Assembly (NCBI GenBank): GCA_035713725.1
Contig: DASTMZ010000197.1
Span: forward strand, 10,739 to 74,738
From: DASQPR01 sp035713725
GTDB taxonomy: Bacteria > Actinomycetota > Actinomycetes > Mycobacteriales > Micromonosporaceae
Length of the DNA stretch: 64,000 nucleotides
Reading direction: 5' to 3'
Numbering within the stretch: the stretch's first letter is position 1; every line of letters starts with the position of its first letter. The position numbers and the translations under genes are program-made. Positions 15,037 to 23,888 of the stretch are shown here, piece by piece. Below the pieces are notes generated by a model, which did no database searches, was not told where the DNA came from, and saw only the letters and a list, made by a program, of their open reading frames with translations.

Positions 15037-17190
15037 ATGCGCAGACCAGGGACGCGGAGCGTGGCGGCGACCGCCGCGACCGTGCTCGTCGTCGGTGTGG
15101 TGGCAGCGTTCGGCGCACAGGCCGCGGGTGCGAATCCCGTGGCAGCGGACCACCATGGCGGCAACACCTGCCAGCTGGGCAACGGGATCGACCACGTGGT
15201 GCAGATCCAGTTCGACAACGTCCACTTCACGCGCGACAACCCGAACATCGCTAGCGATCTCGAGCAGATGCCGAACCTGTCGCGGTTCCTCGAGGACAAC
15301 GGGACGATCCTGAGCAACGACCACGACGTGCTCGTACACACCGCGACGAACTTCGTGAGCGCGCAGACCGGGCTCTACGAGGACCGTACGAGCATCACGC
15401 AGTCGAACAGCTTCGACTACTACGACGCCAACGGCGGCACCCACCCGGGCGTCTCGTTCGCGTATTGGACGGCGCCGCTGTTCGACCCGAGTGGCCCCGC
15501 GCAGGACACCAACTTCAACTTGGACTACTCGGCGGATCGCAATGCGAATCCGACCGGCGACAACGCGAACGTGCCGGCGCCCTGGGCGACGTACACGAAG
15601 GCCGGCTGCAACGTCGGCGAGGTCGGCATGGCCAACACCGTGCTGGAGAACATCGCGGTCGACATCCCGACCGTCTTCGGTGCGAACTCGCCGGAGGCAG
15701 CAGAGGTCGCGGCCAACCCGACGAAGGCCACGGCGGACTTCGAGGGCCTGTCGGTGCACTGCGCGCAGGGCTCGTCGGTCTGCGCGACCGGCCGGCCCGA
15801 CCTGTTGCCGGATCAGCCGGGCGGGTACACCGGGTTCAAGGGCCTGTTCGGTGCCGCCGAGATCCAACCGGCGATCCACCCGAGTGGGCCGATCACGTCG
15901 CTATCCGGCGCGACCATCACCGATGCGTCCGGCAACCCGGGCTTCCCGGGCTTCGACTCGCTGACACCGGACAACTCTCTCGGCTTAGCGGCGAACATGC
16001 TGGAGCACGGCGTACCCGTGGTCAACGCGTACGTCTCCGACGCACACACTGATCACGTCGGCGGCACTGGCGACTTCGGTCCCGGCGAAGCGGGATACGA
16101 GCAGCAGTTGTCGGCGTACGACTCGGCGTTCGGCGCGTTCCTGCAGCGCATGTCGCACGACGGCATCACGACGCACAACACGCTGTTCGTGGTGACGACC
16201 GACGAGGGGGACCACTTCTCGGGCAGCGCGCCGACGCCGGCGAACTGCAGCGGCGCGCCGGGCAACTTCTGCACGTACGCCACCAAGTCAGAGGTGAACG
16301 TGAACCTCACCGGACTCCTCGCGAGCCAGTTCGGCGACACCACGAAGTTTGCGATCCACAGCGACCCGGCGCCGGCGCTCTGGGTGGCCGGCAACCCGTC
16401 CCGCACGTCGGCCACCGCTCGAACGCTCGAACGTGAGGTCGGCGCGCTGTCGGTGGTGAACCCGCTAAGCGGCGCCACGGACAAGGTGGCGAACCTCCTC
16501 GCCGATCCGGTCGAGGAGAAGATCCTGCACTTCGTCGGGCCGGATCCGGCGCGTACGCCGACGTTCACCGCGTTCTCCGGTGAGGACGAGTTCGTGACGA
16601 GCGGTCCAGCGAACTGCAACCAGCCGTGTGCCTTTACGTCGAGCGGGTTCGCGTGGAACCACGGCACGATCACCGCGGATCAGACGACGATCTGGCTCGG
16701 ACTCGCCGGTCCGGGCGTACGCAACCTCGGCGTTGACCGGACGACGTTCGCGGATCAGACCGACGTGCGACCGACCGAGTTGGCGCTCGTCGGGTTGCGC
16801 GATCAATATCAGGTCGACGGTCGCGTGCTGATCGAAGACCTGAAGCCTTCGGCGCTGCCGAGCACGCTGCGGTCGACGCCGCAGATCGTTCGGCTCGGCC
16901 AGCTGTACAAGCAGATCATGGCGTGCGAGGGGTCCTTCGCCCTAGACACGCTGGCCGCGTCGACACGAGCCCTGAATAGCGGTACGTCGACCGACGACAG
17001 CACGTACGCATCGATCGAGAACCAGCTGACCTCGCTCGACAACCGACGGGATCAGGTCGCAGCCCGGATCGGCGCGGCATTGCTCGGCGCCGCGTTCGAC
17101 CATCGCCGGATCAGCCCCGGCACGGCCGCCGCGTTGTCGGCGGAGGCGAGTGCTCTGCTCGCCGCGGCGCACCACCTTGCGTCTTCCTGA
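15037..17190 (+). CDS. secreted alkaline-phosphatase-superfamily protein (phosphoesterase-like)
   Basis: 717 residues, exported: Sec/Tat-type signal RRPGTRSVAATAATVLVVGV (Arg pair, hydrophobic core, cleavage near AQAAGA). ATG 15037 follows GGAGG. Metal-site-like segments of the alkaline phosphatase fold are visible: QIQFDNVHFTRDNP near the N-terminus, VHTATNFVSAQTGLY (position of the nucleophile Thr/Ser), NAYVSDAHTDHVGG, and LFVVTTDEGDHFSG (D-x-x-D-H-like), then WNHGTI. A C-terminal helical tail follows. It probably hydrolyses a phosphate ester outside the cell; substrate unknown, and the nucleophile cannot be fixed by eye. A strong terminator-like hairpin follows at 17198. Confidence 0.72.
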   Translation: MRRPGTRSVAATAATVLVVGVVAAFGAQAAGANPVAADHHGGNTCQLGNGIDHVVQIQFDNVHFTRDNPNIASDLEQMPNLSRFLEDNGTILSNDHDVLVHTATNFVSAQTGLYEDRTSITQSNSFDYYDANGGTHPGVSFAYWTAPLFDPSGPAQDTNFNLDYSADRNANPTGDNANVPAPWATYTKAGCNVGEVGMANTVLENIAVDIPTVFGANSPEAAEVAANPTKATADFEGLSVHCAQGSSVCATGRPDLLPDQPGGYTGFKGLFGAAEIQPAIHPSGPITSLSGATITDASGNPGFPGFDSLTPDNSLGLAANMLEHGVPVVNAYVSDAHTDHVGGTGDFGPGEAGYEQQLSAYDSAFGAFLQRMSHDGITTHNTLFVVTTDEGDHFSGSAPTPANCSGAPGNFCTYATKSEVNVNLTGLLASQFGDTTKFAIHSDPAPALWVAGNPSRTSATARTLEREVGALSVVNPLSGATDKVANLLADPVEEKILHFVGPDPARTPTFTAFSGEDEFVTSGPANCNQPCAFTSSGFAWNHGTITADQTTIWLGLAGPGVRNLGVDRTTFADQTDVRPTELALVGLRDQYQVDGRVLIEDLKPSALPSTLRSTPQIVRLGQLYKQIMACEGSFALDTLAASTRALNSGTSTDDSTYASIENQLTSLDNRRDQVAARIGAALLGAAFDHRRISPGTAAALSAEASALLAAAHHLASS

Positions 17191-17197
17191 GCGAGTC

Positions 17198-17235
17198 GCC
17201 GGGTCGGGACGGTACGAACGCCGTCCCGACCCGGC
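17198..17235 (+). terminator. strong 15-bp GC hairpin
   Basis: Arms GCCGGGTCGGGACGG (17198-17212) and CCGTCCCGACCCGGC (17221-17235) pair perfectly around an 8-base loop, 8 bases after the stop of the secreted phosphoesterase. There is no U-tract, as is common for actinomycete terminators. Confidence 0.8.
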
Positions 17236-17276
17236 ACATCAGCCGCATTGCGCTTGCGCTTACGGCGGCGTACCCG

Positions 17277-17873
17277 TTGGGTGTGGGTGTGGCTCCCGGC
17301 AATCCGCAGCGTCGGCGACCGACGCCGGCCGACCTCGACGCGGCCCGCGGCCGTGAGATTCCGGACGTGATCGGGCGCGACCTGACCGTGCTGTTCTGCG
17401 GCATCAATCCCGGGCTGTGGTCGGCCGCGACCGGACACCACTTTGCACGTCCCGGCAACCGGTTCTGGCCGGCGCTGTCCGCGAGCGGCTTCACGCCACG
17501 TGTCCTGGATCCGTCCGAGCAAGATGAGTTGCTTGCCTGGCGGCTCGGCATCACGAACCTAGTCGGCCGCGGTACGGCGCGAGCCGACGAACTGTCGGCC
17601 GCGGAACTCGTCGCCGGCGCGCAGGTGCTCGCCGAGAAGGCGAAACGGTGGCGGCCGCAGTGGGTCGCGGTGCTCGGCGTGACCGCGTACCGTTCGGCGT
17701 TCGGTCGCCGCGACGCGGTGGTGGGCCGGCAACCCGATCGCCTGGCCGGATCGGGACTGTGGATCCTGCCGAATCCGAGCGGACTCAACGCGCATTGGAC
17801 TACACCGCGACTCACGGAGGCGTTTCGAGAACTGTGCGAGGCCGGAACGCGTCCGCGCGGGGGCCGCGTTTAG
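17277..17873 (+). CDS. mug: G/U mismatch-specific DNA glycosylase
   Basis: 198 residues; removes uracil or ethenocytosine opposite guanine in base-excision repair. Signature VLFCGINPGLWSA carries the NPG loop (family GINPG, Asn as the water-activating residue), HHFARPGNRFWPAL the binding strand, GITNLVGRGTARADELS, VAVLGVTAYR and the intercalation loop NPSGLNAHW. Together these are diagnostic of the MUG/TDG group. Start is uncertain: TTG 17277, GTG 17283 or GTG 17289 are all in frame just before the conserved part. Confidence 0.92.
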   Translation: MGVGVAPGNPQRRRPTPADLDAARGREIPDVIGRDLTVLFCGINPGLWSAATGHHFARPGNRFWPALSASGFTPRVLDPSEQDELLAWRLGITNLVGRGTARADELSAAELVAGAQVLAEKAKRWRPQWVAVLGVTAYRSAFGRRDAVVGRQPDRLAGSGLWILPNPSGLNAHWTTPRLTEAFRELCEAGTRPRGGRV

Positions 17874-18044
17874 AGCGCGAGGCAGCCGGGTAGCGCGTTT
17901 CGCCGGACCGGCTCGGCCGCAGCGGCGCGGCCCGAAGGGCCGAGCGAACCGCGCAGTTGGCGCGCCGGGCTGAGGAGCGCGAAGACGAGGACGATGTAGA
18001 ACGGGATGTAGAAGTTCGACGACGCGTGAGAGAAGTCGGTGCCG

Positions 18045-19130
18045 ATGGTGGATAGCAGGTCGCTGATGACCGACGTGATCGTGAAGCCGGCGAAGGCCAC
18101 AGCGCAGCGCGCCAAGGTCGCAGCGCAGCGCGCCAAGGTCGCAGCGCAGGGCGTCCAGGTCGCAGCGCAGGGCGTCCAGGCCGCAGCGCAAAAGGCGAAG
18201 ATCGCAGCCAAGACCGCGGCGAACAAGGCCAAGGCCACCGTGGAGAAGGCGAAGACCGCAGCCAAGAAGATCGTGAAGGCGACAGCAAACAAGGCGGAGG
18301 CCGCTCCGCAGAAGGCGAAGGCCAGAGCCAAGAAGATGGCGACACCTCTGCGGCGCAGCGGCAGACCCGCCCGGTCCGCAGAGGTCATCCCGTCCGATCC
18401 TGGCGGGTCGCTGTCGGCTGGCTCGGCTACCCCGGTGAGCCCGGAGCCTCCGGCTGCGCCGGCGGTCCTGGCAACCCCGGAGCCGCCGGCTACGCCGGCG
18501 ATGCTGGCCACCCCGGAGCCGCCGGCTGCCCCGGCGATGCTGGCCACCCCGGAGCCGCCGGCTGCACCGACGATCCTGGCGACCCCGGAGCCGCCGGCTG
18601 CCGCGGCGATGCCGGCCGCCGCGACGCCACCGGTGATCCCGGCGACCCCGGAACAGCACGCGCAAATCGTGACGCAAGAACCGCCGGTCACGCGCGCACC
18701 GGCCGGCGACCTAGCGCGGCACCGACCACAAGCGAGCGGGACCGTCGACAAGGCAGCCAGGACGCCGGCAATGCGGGAGTTGGAGCTGATCCCGCAAGCG
18801 AAGATCCGGCCCGGTAGATACACGTTGAGTCTGTGGCCCGAGATTGCTTGGGCGAGCGCGCGCGGGTGGCGGGACGCGCAGACTCATGAGGTCGTCGTCC
18901 GTGATCTGACCGCGCGCCTGGTCGGCAGAGAACTCGCGTGCGGTCGGTGCGGACAAGATGTCATTGACCTCGCGTTGCTACTGACCGGGCGTGGCATCTT
19001 CTGCGACATGTGCGGCCGGAGGTGCCGGTGGGAGCTCGAGCCTTACGACATCGTCCTGGAGTGGAGTGTCGAGGCTCCGAGGCAGCGACGGAAGCCGAAG
19101 ATCACCGTCGAAGATGCTGGACAACCATGA
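18045..19130 (+). CDS. histone-H1-like Lys/Ala protein with Pro-rich linker and C-terminal zinc ribbon
   Basis: 361 residues in three visibly different parts. First about 100 residues: Ala/Lys-rich repeats such as AKVAAQRAKVAAQGVQVAAQ and KTAANKAKATVEKAKTAAKK, as in bacterial H1-like or HU-tail DNA binders. Second, residues about 120-200: seven or so copies of a (L)ATPEPPAAPAM-like unit. Third, a folded C-terminal domain of about 100 residues with SLWPEIAWASARGW and two cysteine pairs, ACGRCGQD and FCDMCGRRC, a zinc ribbon. No complete protein of this design is known to me. Role inferred as DNA/RNA binding. The antisense frame is also open, but the zinc-ribbon coding and codon use favour this strand. 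ATG 18045; GTG 18039 and ATG 18069 are alternatives. Confidence 0.6.
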   Translation: MVDSRSLMTDVIVKPAKATAQRAKVAAQRAKVAAQGVQVAAQGVQAAAQKAKIAAKTAANKAKATVEKAKTAAKKIVKATANKAEAAPQKAKARAKKMATPLRRSGRPARSAEVIPSDPGGSLSAGSATPVSPEPPAAPAVLATPEPPATPAMLATPEPPAAPAMLATPEPPAAPTILATPEPPAAAAMPAAATPPVIPATPEQHAQIVTQEPPVTRAPAGDLARHRPQASGTVDKAARTPAMRELELIPQAKIRPGRYTLSLWPEIAWASARGWRDAQTHEVVVRDLTARLVGRELACGRCGQDVIDLALLLTGRGIFCDMCGRRCRWELEPYDIVLEWSVEAPRQRRKPKITVEDAGQP

Positions 19131-19134
19131 CGCG

Positions 19135-20229
19135 CTACGGTTCGCGGTCCATCCGGTAGAACTGCCAGAAGTCATGCGCGATCGGCACTCGCGTGAACGC
19201 GACGAAGCCGGCCTCCGCCGCCCAGCGGTCGACGGTCGGCGCACGCAGCACGGTGCCGGCCGCTTCCACCGGGTCTTCGGCCATGGTCGCGGGCAGGCAG
19301 TGCAGCACGCTGAAGCCGTATTGCATCCGTTCGACGGCGTCAGGTGTTGGAGTGAACTCGTCGGCCACGCGCTCGTCGGCGATGAAGAGCACGCCGCGCT
19401 CGGTGAGATTCGAGCGCACCGCACGGAGCACGCCGACCGGGTCACCCATGTCGTGCAGTGCCTCGAAGATCGTGGCGAGATCGAACGGGCCGCCCTCACC
19501 CAACCGACTCGCGTCGCCCACTTCGAACGTGACACGTCCGTCGAGACCGGTCTGCGCCACGGCCGCCCGGGCCGCGGCGATCGACGGCGCGTCCAGGTCG
19601 ATGCCGGTCACCTGGATCAACGGGTACGCCCGCGCCAGCGCGATCGTCGAACTGCCCTCGCCGCAGCCGAGGTCGAGGACCCGTGCACTGGGCTCCGCCG
19701 TCAAGCGGGCCACCACGTCCGGCATCGCGGGCAGCCACGTCGACGCTAAGTCCTGCACGAAGCTCGGCCGATTCAGCGCACGGATGCCATCGCGGATCTC
19801 GGCACCGTACGCGCCGTACGACACACCGCCACCGGTACGGAACGCGTCCGGCAGCAACGGCATCGCGCGCGCGAGTCCGGCGAGGATGGTGGCCAGCGGT
19901 GCGGTGTGGTACGGGCTGTCCGTGTCCAGCAGCACCTCGGCATGACCAGGTGGCATCCGGTAGACCCGATCGGGCGCGTGGCGCGACGCGTCGTCGCAGT
20001 CGAGGAATCCGGCCACTGTCTGGTGCTCGAGCCACTCCCGGGCGTAGCGCGGCGCGATGCCAGCCCGCGACGCTAGCTCGTCCTCGGTGACACCGCCGTC
20101 GATAGCGCGGTAGAGGCCGAGTTCGAGCCCGAGATGTACGCTCAGCAACTCCAACGCCGGGATCGTGCTGTCCACGAGCCGATCGGCGAGCAGATCCCGC
20201 GCCTCGTCGGCGGTCACTACGTCGTCCAT
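19135..20229 (-). CDS. class I SAM-dependent methyltransferase with N-terminal winged helix
   Basis: 364 residues. An N-terminal winged-helix dimerisation domain (LGLELGLYRAIDGG, then VTEDELASRAGIAPRYAREW) precedes a Rossmann methyltransferase: SAM motif I VLDLGCGEGSSTIALARAYP, acidic end of beta2 in VTGIDLD, GDASRL and motif with FEALHDMGDP. This is the arrangement of O/N-methyltransferases of the ubiE-like/hydroxyneurosporene type. ATG 20229. Its stop lies 4 bases beyond the end of the zinc-ribbon gene (convergent). Substrate unknown. Confidence 0.85.
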   Translation of the reverse strand: MDDVVTADEARDLLADRLVDSTIPALELLSVHLGLELGLYRAIDGGVTEDELASRAGIAPRYAREWLEHQTVAGFLDCDDASRHAPDRVYRMPPGHAEVLLDTDSPYHTAPLATILAGLARAMPLLPDAFRTGGGVSYGAYGAEIRDGIRALNRPSFVQDLASTWLPAMPDVVARLTAEPSARVLDLGCGEGSSTIALARAYPLIQVTGIDLDAPSIAAARAAVAQTGLDGRVTFEVGDASRLGEGGPFDLATIFEALHDMGDPVGVLRAVRSNLTERGVLFIADERVADEFTPTPDAVERMQYGFSVLHCLPATMAEDPVEAAGTVLRAPTVDRWAAEAGFVAFTRVPIAHDFWQFYRMDREP

Positions 20230-20316
20230 CCGTATACGGTGCCACTGCTTGTTGGCGACCGCCCTGGATACGCCGCAGGTCGGCGCGCTGTCGCGGACTA
20301 TGCTCGCGAGGTGGCG

Positions 20317-21234
20317 ATGACAGACGGTCACGGCCACGATCACGGCGCGCCGGTCGCCGGCCATCGTCGCCCGCTCGCGATCGTGCTCGCGATCTCCTCG
20401 ACGATCCTCGTGGTCGAGGTGATCGGCGCGGTCGTCTCGGGATCGTTGGCGCTGCTCGCCGACGCCGGCCACATGCTCACCGACGTCGCCGGTCTCACGC
20501 TCGCGCTCGTCGCGGCGGTGCTGATCGAGCGGCCGACCACCACGCGGCGCACCTGGGGATACCGCCGTGCGGAGATCCTCGCCGCGGCCGCGCAGGCCGC
20601 CGTGCTGCTGGCCGTCGGAGTGTTCGTCGTGGTCGAGGCGATCCGGCGACTCATAGTGCCGCCGGAGGTTGAGTCCGGCGTGATGGCGATCTTCGGCGTC
20701 GTCGGCTTGTTCGGCAACGTGTTGTCGATCGCGCTGCTGTCCCGGATCCGGCGGGGAAACCTCAACACGCGCGCCGCGATGCTCGAGGTCGTCAACGACG
20801 CGCTCGGCTCGGTCGCGGTGCTCATCGCCGCCGGCATCATCGCCTGGACCGGCTGGACGCGCGCCGACGCCGTCGCGTCGCTCGCCATCGGCGCGCTCAT
20901 CATTCCCCGGACCTGGCGGCTGTTACGGGAGACCACGGACGTGTTGCTGGAGTCGACGCCCAAGGGCGTTGATCTCGAGGAGATCCGCAAGCACATCCTC
21001 GGCGTCAGCCACGTGCACACCGTGCACGACCTGCACGCCTCGTCGGTGTCGTCGGACCTGCCCGTGCTGTCCGCGCACGTGGTCGTCGACGAGTCGTGCT
21101 TCCACGACGGCCACCTGCCGAAGCTGCTCGACGAGCTACAGCAGTGCCTCGCCGGCCACTTCGACGTGGAGCACAGCACGTTCCAATTCGAGCCGGCCGG
21201 TCACGTCGACCACGAGCACGGCGCCCACCCCTAG
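20317..21234 (+). CDS. cation-diffusion-facilitator (CzcD/ZitB-like) metal exporter
   Basis: 305 residues, six transmembrane helices. His-rich start TDGHGHDHG, then helix II LALLADAGHMLTDVAGL with the metal-site HxxxD, helix V NDALGSVAVLIAAG with the D-x3-S/D partner, a cytoplasmic domain ending SHVHTVHDLHASSVSSDLPV and a His-rich tail HVDHEHGAHP. This is the Zn/Co/Cd exporter family (proton antiport). ATG 20317 has GAGG 5 bases upstream; GTG 20311 is also in frame. Divergent from the methyltransferase at 20229. Regulation by the distant MerR protein at 14039 is possible but only inference. Confidence 0.93.
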   Translation: MTDGHGHDHGAPVAGHRRPLAIVLAISSTILVVEVIGAVVSGSLALLADAGHMLTDVAGLTLALVAAVLIERPTTTRRTWGYRRAEILAAAAQAAVLLAVGVFVVVEAIRRLIVPPEVESGVMAIFGVVGLFGNVLSIALLSRIRRGNLNTRAAMLEVVNDALGSVAVLIAAGIIAWTGWTRADAVASLAIGALIIPRTWRLLRETTDVLLESTPKGVDLEEIRKHILGVSHVHTVHDLHASSVSSDLPVLSAHVVVDESCFHDGHLPKLLDELQQCLAGHFDVEHSTFQFEPAGHVDHEHGAHP

Positions 21235-21304
21235 GCACGTCGCCACTGGCCGCCTCACCCCTAGCCGCCCCATCCCTAGGCGCCTCACCCCTGGGTGCTT
21301 CGGC

Positions 21305-21835
21305 CTACGGCTGGCGCCGGGACGCGAGCCACTCGGCCGGATTCCACACCACGGGCGTCGCGCCGACCCCGTCGAACTCGATCGCCGGATCGTCGCTCTG
21401 GACCAGGCAGAGCAGCCGCCGACCGATCAGCAGCGCCTCGCGCGACCGTCGGGCGACGATGTCGAGCATCACTTGAGCGGAGGTGCGTCGCTGCGTCGCG
21501 AACACGTCGTAGCCGATCAGCACCAGCACGAGCCCGGTCGAGTCCGGTTCCCATCCGTAGTCGCCGGCCACCACGTCGGCGAGACAGTCGTTCAGCGCGT
21601 CGAGGTTGCGGCCGTAGTAGGACGGGAATCCGAGCGCCGCCGAGATGTCGTCGTGCATCCGCTCGTCCGCCGTCCAGCCACTCGCGTTCAGGCTGACGAC
21701 CTGGTAGCCGTACGCCCGCAGCGCGCCAACGGTGTCCTCGAGCACCGTCGCTTGCCAGAACAGCGTCACCGCCGAACTCGACAACAGGCGGAATGCCGGA
21801 TCTTCGAGGTCCGCGTGCTCGTCGAATGCCGTCAC
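21305..21835 (-). CDS. barstar-family protein
   Basis: 176 residues. The barstar signature is clear: SAALGFPSYYGRNLDALNDC, a tryptophan-bearing loop and an acidic face, with LVLVLIGYD in the next strand. Barstars inhibit barnase-type RNases by plugging the active site; many free-standing copies in actinomycetes have no adjacent RNase and here none is seen. ATG 21835. Downstream, 21235-21300 contains short repeats of a cgcctcacccctag-type unit without coding meaning. An immunity role against an unlinked or foreign RNase toxin is inference. Confidence 0.82.
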   Translation of the reverse strand: MTAFDEHADLEDPAFRLLSSSAVTLFWQATVLEDTVGALRAYGYQVVSLNASGWTADERMHDDISAALGFPSYYGRNLDALNDCLADVVAGDYGWEPDSTGLVLVLIGYDVFATQRRTSAQVMLDIVARRSREALLIGRRLLCLVQSDDPAIEFDGVGATPVVWNPAEWLASRRQP

Positions 21836-21915
21836 GCCTGGTGAGCGTAGCCGTGCTGAACGCGAGAGGGTCGGCCGGGCACGCGGGTCGACCGGCGTCG
21901 TGGCACGATCGGGCG

Positions 21916-23847
21916 GTGACCGACTCGCCAGCCACCACGCCCTACGGTGCGTGGACCTCGCCCATCACGTCCGACTTCCTGGTCTCGTCGTCGATCCGCC
22001 TCGGCTTACCGATCGCGGTCGGCGCAGACGTCTACTGGGCCGAAGGGCGGCCGGCCGAGGGTGGCCGCCAGGTGATTGTGCGGCGCACCCCGGACGGTGC
22101 GACGGCCGACATGATGGCGGCGCCGTTCAATGCCCGTACCCGCGTGCACGAATATGGTGGCGGCGCCGCGACCTTCGCCGACGACGGGACGATCTACGCG
22201 TCGAGCTTCGAAGATCAGAAGCTTTACCGGGTACGGCCGGGTGAGGCGCCGCAACCGGTCACGCATACGGACGGGATGCGGTATGCCGACGGTGTCGTGG
22301 ACGTCGAGCGCGGCCGGCTGATCTGCGTACGCGAGGACCACACCGGAGGCGCAGAGGCCGTCAACACGATCGCGGCGGTGGATCTCACGACCGGCGACGA
22401 GACCGTGCTGGTGGACGGCCACGACTTCTTCGCCGCGCCACGGCTCGCGCCGGACGGCCGGCTGTGCTGGCTGTCGTGGGATCACCCGAACATGCCGTGG
22501 AATGGCTCGGAGTGCTCGGTTGGCACGTTCGACGACGCTGGCGGCATCGAGCACGCGATCGTCGTCGCGGGCGGCCCCTCCGAATCGATCGTGCAGCCGA
22601 CCTGGGCGGCCGACGGCACGCTCTACTTCGCGTCCGACCGCACCGGATTCTGGAACATCTACCGGCTGCGCGGCGGCGAGGTATCCCCGGTTCTGTTGCG
22701 CGACAACGACTTCGGCAAGCCGTCCTGGGTGTTCGGCATCACGACGTTCGACGTACTCGACAACCGACACCTCGCGGTGACGTACGCGGACCAGGGCGAG
22801 TGGCGGCTCGCCGTGATCGACCTGGAGACTGGGCACCTACGTGACGTTCCGACGCCGTACAACGAGTTCAACGGGGTACGCGTCGGCCACGGCCGAGTGC
22901 TCGCGGTCGCCGGCAGCCCGACCCGCGCGCCGGAGATCGTGTCGATCGATCCGATGACCGGCGCGGTCGACGTGCTGAAACGGTCCAGCGACGTGGACGT
23001 CGACGAGCACTACGTGTCGGTGGCGGAGCCTATCGAGTTCCCGACCGACGGTGGGCGGACCGCGCACGCGTTCTTCTACCCACCGCGCAACCCCGATCAC
23101 GTTGCACCGGACGGCGACCGGCCGCCGTTGCTCGTCTTCAGCCATGGCGGCCCGACCTCCGCCACGAACGGCACGTTGGACCTCGAAACGCAGTTCTGGA
23201 CGAGTCGCGGCTTCGCGGTGGTCGACGTCAACTACGGCGGCAGCACCGGATACGGCCGCGCCTACTGGGAACGGCTGAACGGACAGTGGGGCATCGTCGA
23301 CGTCGACGACTGCGTCAACGCCGCGCGCTACCTGGCCGATCAAGGCTTCGTGGATCCGGACCGCCTCGCCATTCGCGGCGGCAGCGCGGGCGGCTACACC
23401 ACCCTTGCCGCGCTGACGTTCCGCGACGTGTTCGCGGCCGGCGCGAGCCACTTCGGCGTCGGCGACGCCGTCGCGCTGGCGACCGAGACGCACAAGTTCG
23501 AGTCGCGTTATCTCGACTCGATGATCGGCCCGTACCCAGCGGCTCGCGACGTCTACCTCGAGCGCTCGCCGATCAATCACGTCGAGCGGCTGAACCGACC
23601 GACCATCTTCTTCCAAGGGCTCGACGACAAGGTCGTGCCGCCGAACCAAGCCGAGACGATGGTGGCCGCGCTGACCGCGAAGGGCGTGCCGGTGGCGTAC
23701 GTCGCGTACGAGGGGGAGGGGCACGGATTCCGCAAGGCGGCCAACATCAAGCGGACCGCCGACGCGGAACTCTACTTCTACGGACGGATCTTCGGCTTCA
23801 CGCCAGCCGGCGAGATCGAACCGGTCGACATCGCGAACCTGCCGTAG
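21916..23847 (+). CDS. S9-family serine peptidase (prolyl oligopeptidase-like)
   Basis: 643 residues, cytoplasmic (no signal). N-terminal seven-bladed propeller (ADVYWAEGRPAEGGRQ, RVHEYGGG, LYFASDRTGFWNIYRL) then a hydrolase domain: LLVFSHGGPTSATNG, VDVNYGGSTGYGRAYWERL, nucleophile motif IRGGSAGGYTTLAAL, acid FFQGLDDKVVPPNQAE and EGEGHGF with the catalytic histidine. Cleaves N-terminal di/tripeptides or acyl-peptides. GTG 21916 gives the full propeller. A second S9 enzyme is encoded at 58093. Confidence 0.9.
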   Translation: MTDSPATTPYGAWTSPITSDFLVSSSIRLGLPIAVGADVYWAEGRPAEGGRQVIVRRTPDGATADMMAAPFNARTRVHEYGGGAATFADDGTIYASSFEDQKLYRVRPGEAPQPVTHTDGMRYADGVVDVERGRLICVREDHTGGAEAVNTIAAVDLTTGDETVLVDGHDFFAAPRLAPDGRLCWLSWDHPNMPWNGSECSVGTFDDAGGIEHAIVVAGGPSESIVQPTWAADGTLYFASDRTGFWNIYRLRGGEVSPVLLRDNDFGKPSWVFGITTFDVLDNRHLAVTYADQGEWRLAVIDLETGHLRDVPTPYNEFNGVRVGHGRVLAVAGSPTRAPEIVSIDPMTGAVDVLKRSSDVDVDEHYVSVAEPIEFPTDGGRTAHAFFYPPRNPDHVAPDGDRPPLLVFSHGGPTSATNGTLDLETQFWTSRGFAVVDVNYGGSTGYGRAYWERLNGQWGIVDVDDCVNAARYLADQGFVDPDRLAIRGGSAGGYTTLAALTFRDVFAAGASHFGVGDAVALATETHKFESRYLDSMIGPYPAARDVYLERSPINHVERLNRPTIFFQGLDDKVVPPNQAETMVAALTAKGVPVAYVAYEGEGHGFRKAANIKRTADAELYFYGRIFGFTPAGEIEPVDIANLP

Positions 23848-23888
23848 CCGTAGCCGGGTGCCCCCGTGGCCGGTTGCCAAGGCGCCGG

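Noticed and set aside
18110..18185. CRISPR-like repeats
   Set aside because: Direct repeats of about 21 bases without spacers, in frame and encoding AKVAAQR units; a protein repeat. No spaced repeat array was found in the window.
17870..18823. Long open frame on the minus strand, hydrophobic and Gly/Ala-rich
   Set aside because: It is the antisense of the Lys/Ala and Pro repeats of the plus-strand gene (Lys codons read as Leu). The plus frame ends in a coherent zinc ribbon with normal codon use.
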